A DNA stretch of 24,451 nucleotides from an uncultured Porphyromonas sp. (GCA_945965245.1 CAMFNC010000169.1:1-24451); one strand, 5' to 3'. Shown: positions 9,024 through 16,832, counted from the stretch's first letter. Numbers and translations: made by a program. The notes: a model not told the origin generated them from the sequence alone.

Positions 9024-9617
9024 TTAGTGAATAATTGGTTCTAAAGGTTGGTAATAAACATGATGGCGGATTTCCTCGACCACATGTACAAAAGCATCCG
9101 CAGAAAGATGGTGCGACGACATCAATACCAAAGGTATCGCATACTCGCCTGCACAATCGTATTTCGGCTGAATATATGCATAGGGTAATTCTGTAAGTCC
9201 CGAACGTCGATAAAATTGCAACCTGCGTGCCGACATTTCATTGGCATCCGCCGGTTCGGCTTCCAATACAAAAGGATAATCCTCATTTACAGCTATTTGT
9301 TCACTCAACTTGCGCACCACACGGCTCCCCACCCCACTGTTTCGTAAATAAGGGTCTATCACAAAATGCTCGCCATACAGAGCATGCGGCAGATGCCACA
9401 GCGATACAAATCCGCATGGCTCCAACTCCTGTTCGATGCAAATCATATACAATTCAAATGCCGGTTGCTTTGCGGCCAATTGCAGCCACCAAGCCGTATC
9501 TCTGCGCTCTTCGGTGGGGAAACTTTGCTCATACCATTGACTCAAGCGGTCTGTCCATTGCGTATCCCCTTCTTCCGGTTTATATCGTCTTAGGTATATT
9601 TCCGTTGTGCTATTCAT
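9024..9617 (-). CDS. GNAT family N-acetyltransferase
   Basis: A 197 aa acetyl-CoA-dependent acyltransferase. The core acetyl-CoA loop is visible in VIDPYLRNSGVGSRVVRKL (R-x-x-G-x-G type, here RNSGVGS), preceded by a beta-strand segment, and followed by a typical SARRLQFYRRSGL motif. The ATG at 9617 overlaps the end of the upstream MerR gene by 8 bp; a GTG at 9629 would add four residues. The overlap suggests translational coupling in the MerR-GNAT-dehydrogenase-cca-patatin cluster. The acetylated substrate cannot be inferred. Confidence 0.85.
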   Translation of the reverse strand: MNSTTEIYLRRYKPEEGDTQWTDRLSQWYEQSFPTEERRDTAWWLQLAAKQPAFELYMICIEQELEPCGFVSLWHLPHALYGEHFVIDPYLRNSGVGSRVVRKLSEQIAVNEDYPFVLEAEPADANEMSARRLQFYRRSGLTELPYAYIQPKYDCAGEYAIPLVLMSSHHLSADAFVHVVEEIRHHVYYQPLEPIIH

Positions 9618-9987
9618 ACTGCCCCTCACTGTTTAGCTGCTGCTGTTCCTCCACCTTTTCGATGGCTTGAAGCCAATCCTTCAATTCGGTGTGCAGATGC
9701 TCCAAATGAGCCAATAGCTCCACTCGGCGTGCCTCTCCGTCCGGATTTTTCTTCAATGTTCGGCGGGCACTTTCGATGCTCAGTCCACGCTCACGCAGCA
9801 AATGCTGCACCGTACGCAGTTTGGCGATGTCTTCTCGGGTATATTGGCGTGTGCCCTTACGGCTGTAATGTGGTCGCAATGAGGGGAACTCCCGTTCCCA
9901 AAATCGCAATGTGGCAGGCTCTTCATTGAGCTGCCGGCTCACTTCACCGATGCTGAAGTATATTTTTTCGATATCCATTGTCGCCAT
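9610..9987 (-). CDS. MerR family transcriptional regulator
   Basis: A small DNA-binding protein, 125 aa from the ATG at 9987. The N-terminal winged helix-turn-helix is clear: FSIGEVSRQLNEEPATLRFW, then EREFPSLRP, and RQYTREDIAKLRTVQHLL. The C-terminal part is a predicted coiled-coil dimerisation helix with a glutamine run near the end. No effector domain or cysteine cluster is present, so the signal is unknown. The ATG at 9978 (MDIEK) is an alternative start; a GTG further upstream (10017) is less likely because a TATCTTTG promoter box lies at 9992-9999. It heads the minus-strand cluster next to the proposed origin. Bacteroidota commonly carry such stand-alone MerR proteins. Confidence 0.9.
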   Translation of the reverse strand: MATMDIEKIYFSIGEVSRQLNEEPATLRFWEREFPSLRPHYSRKGTRQYTREDIAKLRTVQHLLRERGLSIESARRTLKKNPDGEARRVELLAHLEHLHTELKDWLQAIEKVEEQQQLNSEGQYE

Positions 9988-9991
9988 ATCA

Positions 9992-9999
9992 CAAAGATA
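9992..9999 (-). promoter_or_regulatory. Bacteroides-type -7 box upstream of the MerR cluster
   Basis: On the minus strand this reads TATCTTTG, an exact match to the Bacteroidota -7 consensus TAnnTTTG. No clear -33 TTTG is seen. Its closeness to the ATGs at 9987 and 9978 would leave an almost leaderless message, favouring the 9978 start or another promoter upstream. Confidence 0.5.
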
Positions 10000-10091
10000 A
10001 CGATTTGCCCGCACCACATTAATCTTTCAGATACCCGATAGACAAGATAATTATTCATCCCGACTGATCATATAAAATTTACATCACTCTA

Positions 10092-10241
10092 TTATCTATT
10101 TTGCCTGCCATCCGACTTCAAAGTACGAATGCGCAGCGTGCAACCTTCGGGCAAACGAAGCGTGGCAGCATCACACATTCGAATATACCGCTTATGAGGT
10201 CTATCGGATATAAACCGAGTGAAGCCAACACACATCACCAT
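10092..10241 (-). CDS. possible 49-aa small ORF or gene remnant
   Basis: An ATG at 10241 opens a 49-codon frame ending in TAA at 10092, inside the long gap between the MerR gene and the DnaA-box cluster. The C-terminal half (AATLRLPEGCTLRIRTLKS) reads like coding sequence and this stretch is less AT-rich than the rest of the spacer. I recognise no family, and no promoter box is evident. It may be a real small protein, the remnant of a decayed gene, or chance. Confidence 0.2.
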   Translation of the reverse strand: MVMCVGFTRFISDRPHKRYIRMCDAATLRLPEGCTLRIRTLKSDGRQNR

Positions 10242-10280
10242 CGGGCTTTCTGATCAGCCTTGCAGAGCTTTCCCAAAAGT

Positions 10281-10445
10281 CATGTACAAATTGATTTTAT
10301 TTTATATATAAAATGAACGCAAAACATACATAAATCAATTTCAATTTATGCATAAATAATTGAGTAGGCATTTTGAAGTCATCAACAACCTTTTTTTATA
10401 TCTCTATTTTTAATTTTCAAAAAAGAAATATAGATAATGTATAAT
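10281..10445. other. AT-rich stretch, candidate DNA unwinding element
   Basis: About 165 bp composed almost entirely of A and T (for example TTTTATTTTATATATAAAA around 10294-10313 and the T-rich run near 10391-10417), immediately left of the first DnaA-box-like motif at 10449. It also contains the 12-bp palindrome TTTATGCATAAA at 10345-10356. An AT-rich duplex next to DnaA boxes is the expected arrangement for an origin melting site. Confidence 0.5.
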
Positions 10446-10574
10446 GTCTGTTGATAGTGTTGATAAGGCAAAAATGAACTGGTACTATTGACGGTTTCAT
10501 AAACAGGTTATCATACAGATTATTTACCGATTTATAAACAGTGTAAACTACTGAATATAAAATGGATAAGATAG

Positions 10575-10583
10575 TTATCCACA
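10575..10583 (+). promoter_or_regulatory. exact consensus DnaA box
   Basis: TTATCCACA, identical to the high-affinity E. coli R1/R4-type box. An imperfect inverted copy (TTATCCATT on the minus strand, 10561-10569) lies 5 bp to its left. Confidence 0.75.
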
Positions 10584-10760
10584 GATTAAAAATGAAGAGT
10601 ATGCCAAAAGTGAAATTCAGCCTGCTTCGGACGATGTTGATAAATGGCGGATAAGTGGATAGTAAGTTTCTGTATCTTTTTATCATAAGTTTGGAGACAA
10701 AAATTATATACACTTTTCCTGCAATGGATGTATCAGTTTTTATCGAAAGTTGTTTGTGAG

Positions 10761-10791
10761 TTTTCAACAGGTTATCAACAATTTGTTCACA
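10761..10791 (+). promoter_or_regulatory. three DnaA-box-like 9-mers at exact 11-bp spacing
   Basis: TTTTCAACA (10761), TTATCAACA (10772) and TTGTTCACA (10783) are direct repeats, each starting 11 bp after the last, so they face the same side of the helix. They are degenerate matches to TTATNCACA (the second has one mismatch). Such phased tandem sites suit cooperative DnaA filament assembly. Confidence 0.6.
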
Positions 10792-10850
10792 CCCTATTGT
10801 TTCAATAGATGGAAGAGGCTCGCTTAGGTCGCTAAATCGTGTTCTTTTAT

Positions 10851-10858
10851 TAAATTTG
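10851..10858 (+). promoter_or_regulatory. Bacteroides-type -7 box upstream of polyprenyl synthase
   Basis: TAAATTTG matches TAnnTTTG and ends 20 bp before the ATG at 10879. No convincing -33 element is visible. The DnaA-box triplet lies 60-90 bp upstream, so origin activity and this promoter could influence each other. Confidence 0.5.
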
Positions 10859-10878
10859 TTTGGTAAGTAAACATCGTG

Positions 10879-11859
10879 ATGAGTATGACCCCCTTATCAA
10901 GTATCCAAGTCACCGTGGAGCAATTTCTCAAAGACTTCCAGCGGAGCTATTATTCTGTATTGAATTCTAAATCGAAGTGGATGACAGAAGCCATCCGGCA
11001 TCTTTATGACGTTTCGGGCAAACAGTTGCGTCCGCTTTTTACCGGATTGATTGCCTCACAGTTTGCGGAGCAGGTTTCCAAAGCTGTCGTGGAGGCCGCT
11101 GTGGTGCTCGAATTGGTGCATACGGCCACGCTGATTCACGATGATGTGATAGATGACAGTCGGTTGCGTCGCGGAATGCCCACTTTAAATGCTGTTTATC
11201 ACAATAATGTGAGCGTGCTGATGGGTGATTATGTGCTTACATCGGCTTTTCAGAAAGCTGTTTTTCTGGGAGATATGAAAGTCTTGGGCATCATTGCCGA
11301 GGTGGGCAAAAAACTTACCGAAGGGGAGATATGTCAATACGAGACGGCAGACAAACGAGTGGTGGATGAAGCCACTTATTTGGACGTGATTATGAATAAA
11401 ACGGCAGTTTTGTTCATGGCTTGTGCCGAGGTGGGTGCACGTTCGTCCGGAGCTTCGGAAGAGGAGGTGGAGCGATGCCGCAAGATAGGCGAATTATTAG
11501 GCTGTGCTTTCCAAATCAGGGACGATATATTCGATTATTACGGCAATAATGTGGGTAAACCTACCGGCAACGATATTCGCGAAGGTAAAGTCACGCTGCC
11601 GCTACTGCATGCCTTGCAGGTATGCACCACCGAAGAACGCAATGAAATGATGGCTCTGTTGGAGTCGGAAACCATATTGCAAACATCCATTGAGAAGTTG
11701 ATATTATTTGCCAAACGGCAAGGCGGAATAGATTATGCGGAATGCAAAATGGATGCCATGCTGGATGAAGCCAAAGCATTGATTGTACAATTTGCCGATA
11801 CACCCCGTCGGCGTGCTTTGATAGACTTGGCGGACTACGTCTGTAAGCGCGATAAATAA
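10879..11859 (+). CDS. trans-polyprenyl diphosphate synthase (long chain)
   Basis: An all-trans isoprenyl chain elongating enzyme of 326 aa that condenses isopentenyl diphosphate onto allylic diphosphates, most likely making the side chain of menaquinone. The first aspartate-rich motif is DDVIDD at 88-93 and the second is DDIFDY at 215-220; both bind Mg-diphosphate. The residue five before the first motif is a small Ala (TATLIHDD), which usually permits long products. The frame opens with a GTG at 10876, but ATG 10879 or 10885 is a more natural start. It is monocistronic, reading away from the proposed origin and converging on the GHL10 gene 18 bp later, with no obvious terminator between them. 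Confidence 0.93.
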   Translation: MSMTPLSSIQVTVEQFLKDFQRSYYSVLNSKSKWMTEAIRHLYDVSGKQLRPLFTGLIASQFAEQVSKAVVEAAVVLELVHTATLIHDDVIDDSRLRRGMPTLNAVYHNNVSVLMGDYVLTSAFQKAVFLGDMKVLGIIAEVGKKLTEGEICQYETADKRVVDEATYLDVIMNKTAVLFMACAEVGARSSGASEEEVERCRKIGELLGCAFQIRDDIFDYYGNNVGKPTGNDIREGKVTLPLLHALQVCTTEERNEMMALLESETILQTSIEKLILFAKRQGGIDYAECKMDAMLDEAKALIVQFADTPRRRALIDLADYVCKRDK

Positions 11860-11877
11860 TGAATTATAGAAAAGAAT

Positions 11878-13419
11878 TTATAGTCTTACAGCGATGCGGC
11901 GAGGTTTGCTTTCGTTCCAAAATCGATCCAGCGTGGTCACCACATAGGTATATTTTTGTTTGCCGAAGCGGTAAGGCAGCCGATAGTAGGCCATGGGGCT
12001 TACCTGCACCAAGTAACGACTGTCTTGGATATTGACTCTAACACCTTTAGGAAAGGCGTATAGAGCATAATAATAAGGCATTACGGGGTCTTCGGGATTG
12101 CGTATATCTTCCCACATCAGATAATAGCCTTCTGGTGTCCATTCGGCATGCAGTTTGGGTATAGGTTTAGGAGCTTGGTGATGCATGTGGTCGAAAGCGT
12201 GAGGGAGCGCCCGGTATCGTTGATATCTTATCTGAAGACTGTCTAATATGCCGCCCGTATTGCGAAGCAATTCTTCCGCAGGCCACCAAACATTGCCCTG
12301 ACTGTTTCGGCGACTTAAGCTTAATTTATGTTGTAGCTGACGGCCTTCCATCGTTCGTTTTACATCCTGACCGATATAGAGTTGCGTGTGCTTTCGTTGC
12401 AATTTGCCCCACCAAATGGTTAGCACATCATAGTCGGCGGCACGATGGCCGGCGTTCCAATAAATTTGCGGTGCAATGTAGTCCACCAGACCTTCCCTCA
12501 CCCAAGCCAATACATCGGCATAGAGATCGTCATAATTTTGCAGTCCGGAAGTTTCGCTTCCTCCACTCCACGAACGTTTATTACGATAGATACCAAAAGG
12601 ACTGATGCCGAGGCGTACCCAAGGTTTGGTGGCCATGAGAGTATTTTTTAAGTCGCGCATCAGCATATTCACATTGTTGCGCCGCCAATCTCTTTTGGTG
12701 GCAGCAGTATAACCTTGCGGAATGCCATAACGTTGGAAATCCGCTTCGTCCGGAAAGGGGAGTCCTGCTACTGGATAAGGATAGAAATAATCATCCAGAT
12801 GAATGGCATCCACATCATAACGCATCACTATATCTCGCACCACACGGCAGATATGCCGGCGACTTTCGGGCATAGCCGGATTATATAGCAACTGATTATT
12901 GTAAGTCACGAACCATTCCGGATGTAGCCGGTAAGGATGGTTGGATGCCAAATATTGGTCGGCGTGTGTAGCTGCACGGTAAGGATTAATCCATGCGTGC
13001 AGTTCCATGCCCAGTTGGTGACACAATTCCATGGCAGTTTGCAGAGGATCCCATTCGGGTGTGGGGGCAATGCCTTGTGTTCCGCTTAAGAAACGACTCC
13101 AAGGCTCTATATCACTGAGGTACAACGCATCGCTTTCTGGTCTTATCTGAAAGATAATCACATTGCATCCCATGGCAGCCAAACTGCGGATTCGTTGCTC
13201 CAATACTTGTTTGCCGTTGGGTGTACAGTATTCGGTGCGGAATACTGTGGGCAGCCAAGCGGCTCTTACTTCACGTTTGGCAGGCAGAGTGGGGTCCGAT
13301 AGGTATTTTTGTCTGACCCGGCAGCCGGGAAAAAAAGTTGTGGTTACAAAAAACAACGCCCACAGGAGATAAATCCTGTGGGTCGCCGGTATGAGAAAAC
13401 GATGTGTTGCCACTCGCAT
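11878..13419 (-). CDS. GHL10 family glycoside hydrolase-like lipoprotein (DUF187)
   Basis: A 513 aa predicted lipoprotein. A hydrophobic signal segment (LLWALFFVTTTFF) ends in PGC with the lipidation cysteine at C33. The glycosyl-hydrolase-like 10 barrel follows: REVRAAWLPT, then QIRPESDALYLSDIEPWS, HAWINPYRA and VDAIHLDDYFYPYP, all characteristic. A C-terminal fibronectin III-like segment (EGYYLMWEDIRNP onward) completes it. Some relatives act on peptidoglycan or other amino-sugar polymers; the substrate here is not known. It starts 12 bp after nagB on the same strand, so the two are probably co-transcribed, which supports an amino-sugar theme. The first in-frame codon is a TTG; I chose the ATG at 13419. 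Confidence 0.88.
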   Translation of the reverse strand: MRVATHRFLIPATHRIYLLWALFFVTTTFFPGCRVRQKYLSDPTLPAKREVRAAWLPTVFRTEYCTPNGKQVLEQRIRSLAAMGCNVIIFQIRPESDALYLSDIEPWSRFLSGTQGIAPTPEWDPLQTAMELCHQLGMELHAWINPYRAATHADQYLASNHPYRLHPEWFVTYNNQLLYNPAMPESRRHICRVVRDIVMRYDVDAIHLDDYFYPYPVAGLPFPDEADFQRYGIPQGYTAATKRDWRRNNVNMLMRDLKNTLMATKPWVRLGISPFGIYRNKRSWSGGSETSGLQNYDDLYADVLAWVREGLVDYIAPQIYWNAGHRAADYDVLTIWWGKLQRKHTQLYIGQDVKRTMEGRQLQHKLSLSRRNSQGNVWWPAEELLRNTGGILDSLQIRYQRYRALPHAFDHMHHQAPKPIPKLHAEWTPEGYYLMWEDIRNPEDPVMPYYYALYAFPKGVRVNIQDSRYLVQVSPMAYYRLPYRFGKQKYTYVVTTLDRFWNESKPRRIAVRL

Positions 13420-13431
13420 CAATACTTGTTT

Positions 13432-14223
13432 TTAGAGGTTATTCTTTTCGATATCCTTATAATAGCGATAAGTAGCTACTCGAAGTTCGTCGCAAGCAGC
13501 TTCGTCGGTAACGATGATGCCATGCGGGTGCATTTGCAGCGCGGTGATGGTCCATTGATGGCTTACGGCTCCTTCCACAGCCTCGCGCAGAGCGCGTGCC
13601 TTGGCATGTCCGTTGGCCACGATGAGTACTTCACGAGCATCCATTACGGTACCTACACCCACGGTCATGGCTGTTTTGGGCACTTGGTTCACATCACCGT
13701 CAAAGAAGCGACTGTTGGCAATGATGGTGTCGGTGGTCAAAGTCTTCACACGGGTACGCGAAGTGAGCGAAGAGCCCGGTTCATTGAAAGCAATATGGCC
13801 ATCCGGACCTATGCCTCCAATGAAGAGGTCTATACCGCCCACGGCAGCGATGGCAGCTTCATAAGCGGTGCATTCAGCTACGGGGTCTGCAGCATTACCA
13901 TTGAGGATGTGTACATTTTCGGCGGGGATGTCAATGTGGTGGAAGAAATTGTTCCACATAAAGCTGTGATAGCTTTCAGGATGGTCTTCGGGCAATCCAA
14001 TGTATTCGTCCATGTTAAACGTTAGCACGTGGCGGAATGAAACTTCGCCGCGTCTGTGCGCTTCAATCAGCGCGCGATACATGCCCAGAGGAGATGAACC
14101 GGTGGGCAAGCCCAATCTAAATGGTTTTTCGGCCGTGGGGGCAAAAGCGTTGATTTTGTTGACTACATACTGTGCAGCCCAGTGGCTCAGTGAATCGTAG
14201 TCGGGTTCAATAATCAGTCTCAT
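13432..14223 (-). CDS. nagB: glucosamine-6-phosphate deaminase
   Basis: NagB converts glucosamine 6-phosphate to fructose 6-phosphate and ammonia, feeding amino sugars into glycolysis. The protein is 263 aa, close to the E. coli enzyme. The active-site residues fall at the E. coli numbers: D72 (NMDEYIGL), D141 and H143 ([10 protein letters not shown]) and E148 (NEPGSS). The substrate loop [10 protein letters not shown] is at 38-47. It lies upstream of the GHL10 lipoprotein in the same direction. A strong minus-strand hairpin with a T-run ends 13 bp before its ATG, so its transcription may be attenuated or start very close to the gene. Confidence 0.96.
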   Translation of the reverse strand: MRLIIEPDYDSLSHWAAQYVVNKINAFAPTAEKPFRLGLPTGSSPLGMYRALIEAHRRGEVSFRHVLTFNMDEYIGLPEDHPESYHSFMWNNFFHHIDIPAENVHILNGNAADPVAECTAYEAAIAAVGGIDLFIGGIGPDGHIAFNEPGSSLTSRTRVKTLTTDTIIANSRFFDGDVNQVPKTAMTVGVGTVMDAREVLIVANGHAKARALREAVEGAVSHQWTITALQMHPHGIIVTDEAACDELRVATYRYYKDIEKNNL

Positions 14224-14236
14224 AAATTAAAACTGT

Positions 14237-14288
14237 AAAAAAATTAATCTAAGGGGAGTGTTCCGAAGAGTCGAAGCACTCCTCTTAG
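14237..14288 (-). terminator. intrinsic terminator between flavodiiron gene and nagB
   Basis: Arms 14249-14266 and 14271-14288 pair over about 18 positions (one mismatch, two G-U) around an AGAG loop. In the minus direction the hairpin is followed by a T7 run at 14237-14243. It would end the lgt-flavodiiron transcript 90 bp after its last stop codon. It could also lie inside the nagB leader if nagB starts at the TAGTTTTG box at 14336-14343. Confidence 0.85.
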
Positions 14289-14335
14289 AATGTAAAAATA
14301 TATGCATGTCTCATCGACAAGGCATTCTGTCGGCA

Positions 14336-14343
14336 CAAAACTA
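14336..14343 (-). promoter_or_regulatory. possible -7 box for nagB, upstream of the terminator
   Basis: The minus strand reads TAGTTTTG, matching TAnnTTTG, in the only spacer upstream of nagB. No -33 TTTG is evident. If used, the transcript would run through the hairpin at 14249-14288 before nagB. Confidence 0.3.
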
Positions 14344-14376
14344 ATAAAAAAAATATTTTCTTGCTCTGTTATTGTT

Positions 14377-15576
14377 TTATTTTTTTAGTTGAGCGGCCAT
14401 TTCCAAGCCCATGTTATAGGCAGCATTTACCACACCGGAGAGGTCACCTTGCTTTAACTGTACGGATTCGCCGGTCAGCTCCCAGCCCATTTCGGTGCCA
14501 AAGTTGCGCAATATATCTGCTGCTTTACCTGCCCAGCTAAAAGAACCGAAGCTGTTGTAGAGACGATTTTTGACCTCACGCACACGCAGCATTTCCGTTA
14601 GCGTGGTCATGGGAGTAAAAAGTCCATTGCTGTAAGTGGGTGCACCGAAGATGACACCGCGATATTTGAATATGTCGCGAATGATTTCCGAGGGGTCTGC
14701 AAAGCTGATGTTATATACTTTCACCTCCTTAACTCCTCCGGCAGAAAGTCCGGCAGCCACCACATCTGCCAATTGTTCGGTATGACCGTACATCGAGCCA
14801 TAAACCACCACGGCACCTTCATGACCTTGGTAGGTGCTCACATCATGATATAGCTCCAGTAGTTCGGGCAAATGGCGTATGCCCCATACCTTGCCGTGTG
14901 TGGAGCAGATGTATTCGATATCCAGCTGAGCATCCACGATGCTTTTGAGTGCTTTCTGCACGAAAGAACCGTATTTGCCCACGATGCAGGAGTAATAGCG
15001 GGTCATTTCGTCGCGATAAGGAGCAATGGTATCTCCTTCGCAAATCACATTACCATCGTTGGCTCCGAACGAACCGAACGCATCGGCAGAGAAGAGTATT
15101 TTATCTGCTTGCTCATAGCAAAACATCACTTCGGGCCAATGCACCATAGGAGCCATGATAAACGATAATTCGTGTCGACCGAGGCTCAACGCATCACCTG
15201 TTTTCACTTCCATGGTGTTTTCGGTGATGGCGTGATAACCCTCCAGCATGGCCAGCGTTTTCTTGTTGCCCACGAGACGGATGTCTGGATAACGCTGACG
15301 CAGTAATCCGATGGCCCCGCTGTGGTCCGGTTCCATGTGATCGATAATCAGGTAATCTATCGGGCGATTGCCCAAAACGGAAGATATTTTGTGGAAAAAC
15401 ATATCGGCATAGCAAACGTCAACGCAGTCTATCAGGGCTACTTTCTCATCCACAATCAGATAAGAATTGTATGCCACACCATGCGGTATAGGCCACATGT
15501 TTTCAAATTTGTGTTTGGTGCGGTCATTAACGCCAACGTAGTAAACCGATTCGGTTATTTGAGGTACTTGATACAT
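14377..15576 (-). CDS. flavodiiron protein (A-type flavoprotein, O2/NO reductase)
   Basis: A 399 aa soluble flavodiiron protein that reduces O2 to water and/or NO to N2O, protecting anaerobes. The metallo-beta-lactamase domain has every diiron ligand: H80-x-E82-x-D84-H85 (HMEPDH), H146 (MVHWPE), D165 (SADAFG) and H227 (STHGKVW). A C-terminal flavodoxin domain from about 255 carries the FMN phosphate loop SMYGHTEQ at 261-268. There is no extra rubredoxin or flavin reductase domain, so it is a class A enzyme needing an external electron donor. It follows lgt after 19 bp, probably in one transcript, with a terminator 90 bp downstream. Confidence 0.95.
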   Translation of the reverse strand: MYQVPQITESVYYVGVNDRTKHKFENMWPIPHGVAYNSYLIVDEKVALIDCVDVCYADMFFHKISSVLGNRPIDYLIIDHMEPDHSGAIGLLRQRYPDIRLVGNKKTLAMLEGYHAITENTMEVKTGDALSLGRHELSFIMAPMVHWPEVMFCYEQADKILFSADAFGSFGANDGNVICEGDTIAPYRDEMTRYYSCIVGKYGSFVQKALKSIVDAQLDIEYICSTHGKVWGIRHLPELLELYHDVSTYQGHEGAVVVYGSMYGHTEQLADVVAAGLSAGGVKEVKVYNISFADPSEIIRDIFKYRGVIFGAPTYSNGLFTPMTTLTEMLRVREVKNRLYNSFGSFSWAGKAADILRNFGTEMGWELTGESVQLKQGDLSGVVNAAYNMGLEMAAQLKK

Positions 15577-15595
15577 TATTATAATAGAGATTTGG

Positions 15596-16462
15596 TTATG
15601 ATTTATTTGCAGAGAGAGTGGTTTCCCGGCGATGAATCGTCAGTGCACGTACCACCAGCCATACACCGATGAGCACGAAAGGGATGCTGAGCAATTGTCC
15701 CATATTCATGCCGATGGAGGCAATCATATTTATTTCCCAGACTTCCTGCACGATTTTAACCTGTTCGATAACAAATCTGGAGAGGAATATGCCTATTAGA
15801 AAAACGCCCACGATCAGACCACTGTATCGATTGGCAGCATCGCGTCGCCAATATAGCCACATACAGATGCCAAAGACTGCAAAGTAGCACAATGCTTCAT
15901 AGATTTGTGTGGGGTGGCATCCCAGCAAGCCGTCCGGCACAGCCTCCCAATACTCCTTGCTCCGAGGGAAGCGGAAAGCCCAAGGCAAATCGGTGGCGTG
16001 ACCGAAAATCTCGCTGTTCATCAGATTGCCCAGACGAATCATGCCTGCCACCAGCCCCACGGGCACGGCCAAACGGTCCAATATCCAAAGTATGCTCTTG
16101 TGTGTCACACGGCGCGAATAGAGCCAGCATGCCAGGATTACCCCTATGGTACCACCGTGGCTCGCCAAACCACCCTCCCACGTTTTCAGGATTTCCATGG
16201 GGTGCGCCAGATAGTATTCCGGTTCATAAAACAGGCAGTGCCCCAGACGGGCACCCACCACGGTGCCGATCATCACATACCAGAAAAGCTTGGGATACAG
16301 CCAGTCAGATTTCAGCCCCTCGTGTTTCCATATTTTTTCCATAATCATAGGACCGAAGATAACCAGTCCTACGCCGAAGAGAAGTCCGTACCAACGTATT
16401 TCGTGACTTCCCAAGGAGAATATCGCCGGGTCGATATTCCAAGTGATAGCATTCAGCACCAT
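15596..16462 (-). CDS. lgt: prolipoprotein diacylglyceryl transferase
   Basis: Lgt is an inner-membrane enzyme that moves diacylglycerol from phosphatidylglycerol to the lipobox cysteine of prolipoproteins. The 288 aa protein is largely hydrophobic with about seven membrane segments. Family hallmarks: [23 protein letters not shown], the signature [12 protein letters not shown] and HPTQIYEAL. It is essential to export of lipoproteins such as the GHL10 and Wza-like proteins encoded nearby. A TATCTTTG box lies about 26 bp upstream of the ATG. It is first in a pair with the flavodiiron gene, an uncommon combination with no obvious functional link. Confidence 0.96.
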   Translation of the reverse strand: MVLNAITWNIDPAIFSLGSHEIRWYGLLFGVGLVIFGPMIMEKIWKHEGLKSDWLYPKLFWYVMIGTVVGARLGHCLFYEPEYYLAHPMEILKTWEGGLASHGGTIGVILACWLYSRRVTHKSILWILDRLAVPVGLVAGMIRLGNLMNSEIFGHATDLPWAFRFPRSKEYWEAVPDGLLGCHPTQIYEALCYFAVFGICMWLYWRRDAANRYSGLIVGVFLIGIFLSRFVIEQVKIVQEVWEINMIASIGMNMGQLLSIPFVLIGVWLVVRALTIHRRETTLSANKS

Positions 16463-16487
16463 TACTCAAGAGCGTATTAAGTTCATA

Positions 16488-16495
16488 CAAAGATA
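16488..16495 (-). promoter_or_regulatory. Bacteroides-type -7 box upstream of lgt
   Basis: The minus strand reads TATCTTTG, an exact TAnnTTTG match, 25 bp upstream of the lgt ATG. No clear -33 TTTG is present. Confidence 0.6.
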
Positions 16496-16779
16496 AATAA
16501 AACCCATCATACCGCTTCCATGCACCCGTTTATGGATTGATATACAGCATCTATCATACCTCCCCCAGAGCATGACAGGAAGGAATATCTCTTTATGGCA
16601 TGAAATCAGAAACTATATAATGATACATTTTTCAAATGATAATCCCGGTGAGGCATGTGCATATCCGGCTACCCTAAACATAGTTATCGAGATAGCCTGC
16701 AACCGGTTCTTTGTATCGTGGGCAGCCTTGCTGTTTATTTTTGGACGGTATGGTGGTTTGGCGTTCTTGAGCAAAGCTT

Positions 16780-16832
16780 GTAAAAAAACAGAAGAGAATG
16801 TGTCAAATGGCGCATCCTCTTCTGTTTTTTAC
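16780..16832 (-). terminator. hairpin terminator after cutC
   Basis: Inverted repeat in which GTAAAAAAACAGAAGAG (left) pairs with CTCTTCTGTTTTTTAC (right, one A bulged) and extends through ATGTG/CGCAT to an inner loop of about 8 bases. The A-run and T-run flank a stem core, so it can work in both directions. It starts 7 bp after the cutC stop. Confidence 0.88.

Larger units (their letters stand above)
10281..10800. other. candidate chromosomal replication origin (oriC)
   Basis: This non-coding stretch, within the 10018-10878 gap between leftward and rightward genes, carries an AT-rich segment followed by a cluster of DnaA-box-like 9-mers. There is one exact TTATCCACA (10575-10583, plus). The variant TTATCAACA occurs three times (10458-10466 minus, 10635-10643 minus, 10772-10780 plus). 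Weaker ones include TTTTCAACA (10761-10769), TTGTTCACA (10783-10791), TTATAAACA (10532-10540), CTATCAACA (10449-10457, minus), TTATCCATT (10561-10569, minus) and TTATCCGCC (10646-10654, minus). Supporting context: divergent flanking genes, a change in top-strand G/C balance, and two parS-like sites 6-9 kb away. No dnaA gene is in the window. The boxes are observed; the origin function is inferred. Confidence 0.7.

Noticed and set aside
10417..10767. 116-codon minus-strand open frame
   Set aside because: It lies across the DnaA-box cluster, its product is rich in Ile/Leu/Tyr as expected from AT-rich non-coding DNA, and no family features are present.
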